A stretch of 44,606 nucleotides of DNA from Patescibacteria group bacterium (GTDB taxonomy: Bacteria; Patescibacteriota; Minisyncoccia; Phycocordibacterales; UBA1006), in NCBI GenBank assembly GCA_028286885.1, contig JAQBQS010000003.1, forward strand, positions 1-44,606, written 5' to 3'. Under the pieces are notes generated by a model. The model had not been told where the DNA came from. It was given only the letters and a program-made list of their open reading frames with translations, and made no database searches. The position numbers were made by a program, and so were the translations under genes. This document shows, piece by piece, positions 40,912 through 44,606 of this stretch; the stretch's first letter is position 1, and each line of letters opens with the position of its first letter.

Positions 40912-41238
40912 TTAGTTTAATTCTTCAGGAAACAGGAGTTCTTGAAGCGATACCCATCTAAGGTCTTTTCTCTCCAGATCGGTTTTTCTTGAAATGAAGG
41001 TGACGACTGTTTTCTTGTTCTCCCACTCAATCGTAGCTGAAAAGAAATATCCGTAGGTGCCTCCCATGCCCTTTATTTGCCAGGAGGTGGTTAGCGTGCC
41101 TTCGCACCATTCGTTCTTGAAGTTGCATTTTTCCTTGCCTTCCTTGAATGCCTTCTGGCATGTAGAAAAAAGAATCCAAAGAATCTCATCGTTGTTGAAA
41201 TTCGCTCCTTTGAGCATTATACAATAAATGTGCTCCAT
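40912..41238 (-). CDS. Protein of unknown function (108 aa)
   Basis: Not recognised. It is a small soluble protein that begins MEHIYCIMLKGANFNNDEILW and has a strand-rich second half (TSWQIKGMGGTYGYFFSATIEWENKKTVVTFISRKTD). Four Cys residues are scattered in the first half without a clear metal-site spacing. Its near-consensus promoter and own terminator support it as a real gene. Confidence 0.72.
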   Translation of the reverse strand: MEHIYCIMLKGANFNNDEILWILFSTCQKAFKEGKEKCNFKNEWCEGTLTTSWQIKGMGGTYGYFFSATIEWENKKTVVTFISRKTDLERKDLRWVSLQELLFPEELN

Positions 41239-41270
41239 ATGGCTGAATATTTAGTTGTTTGATTTTTCAA

Positions 41271-41299
41271 AATTTATCATTTTGATTACTATTTGTCAA
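41271..41299 (-). promoter_or_regulatory. Promoter of the 108-aa gene
   Basis: Minus: TTGACA (41299-41294), a 17-bp spacer and TGA-TAAATT (41276-41271). Confidence 0.82.
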
Positions 41300-41302
41300 T
41301 TA

Positions 41303-41332
41303 AATAAAAAACTCCCGCCACAGGAGCTTTGC
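41303..41332 (-). terminator. Terminator of the 121-aa gene
   Basis: On minus: AAAGCTCC / GGAGTTTT stem and a T-tract. It lies within 4-9 nt of the -35 box of the next unit. Confidence 0.78.
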
Positions 41333-41339
41333 ATTCTTT

Positions 41340-41705
41340 TTAGAATCCGTACAAAGGAATGCCGAGTTTTGAGTTCATCTTCCTTCGAATATCATTGAAT
41401 AGATTCAGGTCTTCGCTGGTTCTAAAATAAGTCTCAAGTGAGAGGTAGATTGCGATAGTCGGATGCTCTTTAGTGAACAGATCCATCCATGTTTGAGGGG
41501 TGATCAAAACTTTTTTGTAATAAGTTGGATTCGATCCATCAATAAGTTTTTTCAGGTTTTGTTCTACGGTGCCGTAATCTGTCCTGCGGTTAAGTTCCAA
41601 TTCGTCTGATTTATGGACGAGGTTGCCGAACAGTTTAGTTTCCAGTTCTTCTTTAGAAGTTTTCGGAATTGAATTTAAATCAACGTATGTTCTTTCTTTT
41701 GCCAT
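41340..41705 (-). CDS. Protein of unknown function (121 aa)
   Basis: Not recognised. It is soluble and charged, mainly helical by eye (TSKEELETKLFGNLVHKSDELELNR; SEDLNLFNDIRRKMNSKLG), with a conserved-looking TPQTWMDLFTKEHPTIAIYLSLE centre. No signal peptide or metal motif. Single-gene unit with a near-consensus promoter and a leader of about 30 nt. Confidence 0.74.
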   Translation of the reverse strand: MAKERTYVDLNSIPKTSKEELETKLFGNLVHKSDELELNRRTDYGTVEQNLKKLIDGSNPTYYKKVLITPQTWMDLFTKEHPTIAIYLSLETYFRTSEDLNLFNDIRRKMNSKLGIPLYGF

Positions 41706-41742
41706 GATATGTTATTTTTCATGATGTAATGTATTCTCGCAA

Positions 41743-41771
41743 ACTATAGTAATATAAGGCTTTCTTGTCAA
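41743..41771 (-). promoter_or_regulatory. Promoter of the 121-aa gene
   Basis: Minus: TTGACA (41771-41766), a 17-bp spacer and TATAGT (41748-41743). Confidence 0.88.
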
Positions 41772-41805
41772 TAGAGAATATTACACCATAACCCTTGACA
41801 AAAAT

Positions 41806-41834
41806 TTGACTTATTTTAGGGGGTATGATACGCT
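41806..41834 (+). promoter_or_regulatory. Promoter of the sigma4-HARE gene
   Basis: TTGACT (41806-41811), a 17-bp spacer and TGA-TACGCT (41829-41834). A second TTGACA lies at 41795-41800, with a TATGAT at 41824-41829, but the spacing between those two is 23 bp. Confidence 0.65.
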
Positions 41835-41885
41835 GGACAGGTAAAACAATTATCAGTCACTTTCCAAGATACCTACAAACGTTCT

Positions 41886-42926
41886 ATGGCAAAAGCTACC
41901 ATTACATTTAAACCAAAGCAGACCACCAAAAAGCTCCTCAAGGGCTTGGCTGATCGTGCCCAGGAAGTTGTCATAAACCGATTCGGTTTGAATGACGAGG
42001 GCGAGCAGCACACACTTGAATCGATCGGTCAGAAGTACGGCATTACGCGAGAGCGTGTCCGACAGATCGAGAATTTCGCATTGAACGCGATCAAGAAATC
42101 GGATTCCTTTACCGAGGCTGAAGAAATCTTCCGCGAGCTCAAAGACGTCATCCATGGATTGGGCGGCGTTGTTGCAGAAGACGAGCTTCTCCCAATGCTC
42201 TCGAAAGACCAGGTTACGCAGAATCACATCGGACTTTACTTGACCCTCGGAGACGAGTTCAAGGAGGCCAAGGAAGACGCGAATTTCAAGAAGCGATGGA
42301 TCGTCGACGGTCAGACAGCTGACAAGGTTCACAAGGCGCTCGCTGACATCCACGCTGCGCTCTCGCACGAGGATCTGATCTCTGAAAATGAAATCATCGA
42401 CCGCGTCATGTGCCACGACGGAATTTGCGACATCGCGACGCACAAGGTAGACAAGGAAATGGCTGCACGATGGCTTAACATTTCAAAATCACTTGCCAAA
42501 AATCCGCTTGGAGAATGGGGGAAATCCACATCTCCAAACGTGAAGACGCGAGGAATCAAGGACTATGCGTATTTGGTTATGCGACGACACGGTTCACCAA
42601 TGCACTTCCGTGAAGTAGCAGAGGCGATCGAGAAGACATTCGGCAAGAAGACGCACACTGCGACGACTCACAACGAGCTGATCAAGGATGCGCGCTTCGT
42701 GCTCGTCGGCCGAGGAGTCTACGCACTGAAGGAGTGGGGCTACAAGGGAGGCGTTGTCCGGGAAGTCATTGAGGACATCTTGAAAAAAGAAGGTCCGATG
42801 ACGAAGGACGAGATTGTCGAGAAAGTTCTGAAGGAGCGATATCTCAAGAAGAACACGATCCTCGTGAACCTCATGAATCCTAAGAATTTCAAAAAGAACA
42901 AAGACGGACTGTATACGGTTGCGTAA
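41886..42926 (+). CDS. Sigma-70 region-4 / HARE-HTH fusion regulator
   Basis: 346 residues. Residues 15-72 are a sigma region 4 domain: LADRAQEVVINRFGL and TLESIGQKYGITRERVRQIE, whose recognition helix is almost identical to that of the SigA in this window (TRERIRQIE). There is no region 2, so it cannot melt promoters as a normal sigma. After a middle helical part, a HARE-HTH domain occupies about 218-287 (DYAYLVMRRHGSPMHFREVAEAI....THNELIKDARFVLVGRGVYALKEWG), a fold shared with the RNA polymerase delta subunit, and a second winged-helix-like segment follows (GPMTKDEIVEKVLKERYL). It probably acts on RNA polymerase or at -35 elements; that is inference. Confidence 0.85.
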   Translation: MAKATITFKPKQTTKKLLKGLADRAQEVVINRFGLNDEGEQHTLESIGQKYGITRERVRQIENFALNAIKKSDSFTEAEEIFRELKDVIHGLGGVVAEDELLPMLSKDQVTQNHIGLYLTLGDEFKEAKEDANFKKRWIVDGQTADKVHKALADIHAALSHEDLISENEIIDRVMCHDGICDIATHKVDKEMAARWLNISKSLAKNPLGEWGKSTSPNVKTRGIKDYAYLVMRRHGSPMHFREVAEAIEKTFGKKTHTATTHNELIKDARFVLVGRGVYALKEWGYKGGVVREVIEDILKKEGPMTKDEIVEKVLKERYLKKNTILVNLMNPKNFKKNKDGLYTVA

Positions 42927-42932
42927 TTGCGG

Positions 42933-42958
42933 AAAACTACCCATAGTGGTGGTTTTTT
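42933..42958 (+). terminator. Terminator after the sigma4-HARE gene
   Basis: AACTACC / GGTGGTT stem (one wobble) followed by TTTT. Confidence 0.78.
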
Positions 42959-42966
42959 GTTAAACT
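42958..42966 (+). promoter_or_regulatory. Extended -10 box of the 522-aa gene (near-leaderless)
   Basis: TGT-TAAACT (42961-42966), ending 11 nt before the ATG; the -35 is weak and lies in the preceding terminator. Confidence 0.6.
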
Positions 42967-42977
42967 TATTTCCTACT

Positions 42978-44546
42978 ATGAACATGTCTCCGAAAAACAA
43001 TGTCGAAAAGAAGGGAAAAGAAATCGAGCCGAAATTCCTCGTGAACCGTTTCAACGGAATGTTCAAGACGAATGCTGAAGTTACCGAAGCTCTGCACCAA
43101 GCGGTCGAAGAGATTTTTTCGCACGAAGACCAGGAAGTCCGCCGCGAGCAGCTGCGGCTTTACAAGGACCTGGTAAAGAATACTTTGGGACACGATATAG
43201 ATATTAACCCGGAACGGGATCCGTTTTTCAGCGTGGCGGGCGTTCCGATCGAGAAAGTCTATCTGGAGAAATACAATCTTCTTTCCTTCAATGAAGACGA
43301 TTCGCAAAATAATTTCATCCTTCCACCAACGACGCTTCTCTTGTCCGGGGATTATTTCGCTGAAATGAGCGAGCACGGGCAGAAATTTTTCGAGGAAGGA
43401 GACAAGAAGCACATCGATTTCAACTTTTTCGATCCTGTTATTGTCAATGAGAAAAGGGACTGGATCATGCAATTCGGATTCAGCAATTTCAAGGAAGCGG
43501 GGAAAAATTTCGAGTTCAGCGAAGGTTCGTTCGTATTCGAACCCGAAGTTCTGAATACTATCAAAGATTCCCCCCAATCTGGGGACATTGCCAAAAAACT
43601 CCAGGAAATGCTGACGTGGTTCAATCATGATTTGACGGCGCACGGCACATTTCTTCCCTCGGATCGGAATGCCGATGCGCGCATTACGCTCAGCAGCAAG
43701 AAAAGCGGACATTTGCACGACACATTCCGGAACTTTGACATTGCGAACGAGGATACGTTCGGATCCGCGTTTGCCGGCGAATTATGGTCGCTCAACTTGC
43801 ACGAATCCATATTCCAGGAATTCGTAGCGGAACGTCCCGCGATTCTTCGCTACTTGCGAATGCATGTGGACAAGTATGCGCGTTCCGTCGAAGGTGCGGT
43901 ATCGCCGGTTCATGATGCGGAGCTTTCAAATGACATCAAGGAATATCTTTTAAAAGCGTATGCGTTCGGTTTCTTCCGCCTTGTGAATCCGGCCGATTAC
44001 GCGACGAATCCCGAATTCGAAGCGATCAGAGCGAGATATCCGAATCTTGCGGATTTGGGACCGAAAGAAGACCATGTCCGAAAGTTCACCTTCGGAACGG
44101 AAGGCCTCGTCAAGCAGGATCGAAAAACATTCATTCCTCATTCCGAAGTATTCTCGGCGTTCAGCGGTTCGTTTGAAAATGTCGCCGTAATGAAGGAATT
44201 CATGGCGAAACTCGTCGGTCATTTCAATGAAGGGGAAAAGATGTCGAAAGAAGACGAGCAGAAAATAAGGCCTTACTTGAAGCAGATGAGCGGAAAGGCA
44301 CTTTTTACTTTTTTGATGGATACCTTGAATATCCCTGTTAATATCGAATTTGGGAACAGAACCTATGAAGAGAAAGTAACCTTCTTTGAAAAAAATTCCG
44401 GAGAAGTGGTTAATTGCCTGTTTGAAGAGGGAACGACCGCAAAAAATTTCTCAAAGAGGATCATTAAAAACGTGTATGGATTCTTGGCTCCGAAGATAGG
44501 ACGAATCCATTTTGAAAAAGGCAGGGATGACAGAAAATCAAAATAG
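42978..44546 (+). CDS. Large protein of unknown function (522 aa)
   Basis: Not recognised. It is soluble, acidic and without signal peptide or membrane helix. It starts with a charged segment (MNMSPKNNVEKKGKEIEPKF), followed by regions rich in Phe, Asp and Asn (NNFILPPTTLLLSGDYFAEM; KKHIDFNFFDPVIVNEKRDW) and a helical second half (SNDIKEYLLKAYAFGFFRLV). The end is basic (GRIHFEKGRDDRKSK). No catalytic motif stands out; HLHDTF at about 252 and LTAHGTF at about 224 hold the few His residues in suggestive positions. It is a single-gene unit following the sigma4-HARE gene. Confidence 0.8.
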   Translation: MNMSPKNNVEKKGKEIEPKFLVNRFNGMFKTNAEVTEALHQAVEEIFSHEDQEVRREQLRLYKDLVKNTLGHDIDINPERDPFFSVAGVPIEKVYLEKYNLLSFNEDDSQNNFILPPTTLLLSGDYFAEMSEHGQKFFEEGDKKHIDFNFFDPVIVNEKRDWIMQFGFSNFKEAGKNFEFSEGSFVFEPEVLNTIKDSPQSGDIAKKLQEMLTWFNHDLTAHGTFLPSDRNADARITLSSKKSGHLHDTFRNFDIANEDTFGSAFAGELWSLNLHESIFQEFVAERPAILRYLRMHVDKYARSVEGAVSPVHDAELSNDIKEYLLKAYAFGFFRLVNPADYATNPEFEAIRARYPNLADLGPKEDHVRKFTFGTEGLVKQDRKTFIPHSEVFSAFSGSFENVAVMKEFMAKLVGHFNEGEKMSKEDEQKIRPYLKQMSGKALFTFLMDTLNIPVNIEFGNRTYEEKVTFFEKNSGEVVNCLFEEGTTAKNFSKRIIKNVYGFLAPKIGRIHFEKGRDDRKSK

Positions 44547-44556
44547 GTTAGAAAAT

Positions 44557-44586
44557 AAAAAAGCCCCTGCAGGGGCTTTTTTATTT
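44557..44586 (+). terminator. Terminator after the 522-aa gene
   Basis: AAAAAAGCCCCT / AGGGGCTTTTTT palindrome around GC. Confidence 0.92.
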
Positions 44587-44606
44587 TAAAAAAGGAATTC
44601 TTGCGG

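Noticed and set aside
42966-43718. Minus-strand frame of 250 codons opposite the 522-aa gene
   Set aside because: The plus frame is much longer and has a promoter, start and terminator; the minus frame has none.

Overview
The window looks like chromosomal DNA of a member of the Candidate Phyla Radiation (Patescibacteria), probably a Parcubacteria-type lineage. I infer this from a strongly divergent but structurally intact 16S rRNA, a one-core-domain EF-Ts, an archaeal/eukaryote-type prolyl-tRNA synthetase, a pyruvate kinase without its C-terminal domain, many short lineage-specific proteins, and a sigma-region-4/HARE-HTH fusion protein. No phage, transposon, CRISPR array or plasmid module is visible. 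Assignment below phylum level is a guess.

Layout. 0-4.9 kb: the tail of a possible RNA gene, then rpsP, a pyrE-like phosphoribosyltransferase, khpA, two tiny orphan genes, trmD overlapping pyk, and an orphan gene. 4.9-15.05 kb: one apparent operon, rpoB-rpoC-dnaG-rpoD. 15.05-18.8 kb: a small membrane protein, then a three-gene envelope operon (processive GT2, membrane-anchored thioredoxin-like protein, acyltransferase-3). 18.8-20.75 kb (minus strand): rpsB, tsf, a membrane-anchored protein and tRNA-Thr(UGU). 20.8-25.2 kb: a lipoprotein, orphan and secreted proteins, and proS. 25.2-29.2 kb: mreB-mreC, a serine hydrolase and tgt. 29.26-31.43 kb: a solitary 16S rRNA unit with tandem promoters and a processing stem, without 23S or 5S. 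31.4-35.7 kb: a TraB/GumN-like protein, a roughly 490-nt unidentified structured RNA, uvrB and a PlsC-like acyltransferase. 35.7-44.6 kb: secreted and NlpC/P60-like proteins, an RsiV-like protein, uvrA, orphans, the sigma4-HARE protein and a 522-residue orphan.

The main signal is how expression starts. Nearly every transcription unit has a recognisable promoter (TTGACA/TTGACT/TTGCAA, a 16-17 bp spacer, and an extended -10 of the form TGnTAnnnT) and its own hairpin-plus-T terminator, so most genes are monocistronic. In about a dozen genes the -10 box ends only 5-15 nt before the start codon, so the mRNA should be leaderless or nearly so (rpsP, trmD, proS, mreB, uvrA, uvrB, tsf, tgt and others). 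The remaining genes have short A/C-rich, G-poor leaders, and I found no correctly spaced Shine-Dalgarno sequence. The 16S rRNA, with helix 45 intact, ends GGATCATTTCAATT where other bacteria have GGATCACCTCCTTA, so the anti-Shine-Dalgarno core appears to be gone. Together these point to a translation system that has abandoned SD pairing.

The genes cover information processing (RNA polymerase, primase, sigma factor, ribosomal proteins, tRNA modification and charging, UvrA/UvrB repair), cell shape (MreB/MreC), envelope polymer synthesis, and a set of small exported proteins of unknown role.
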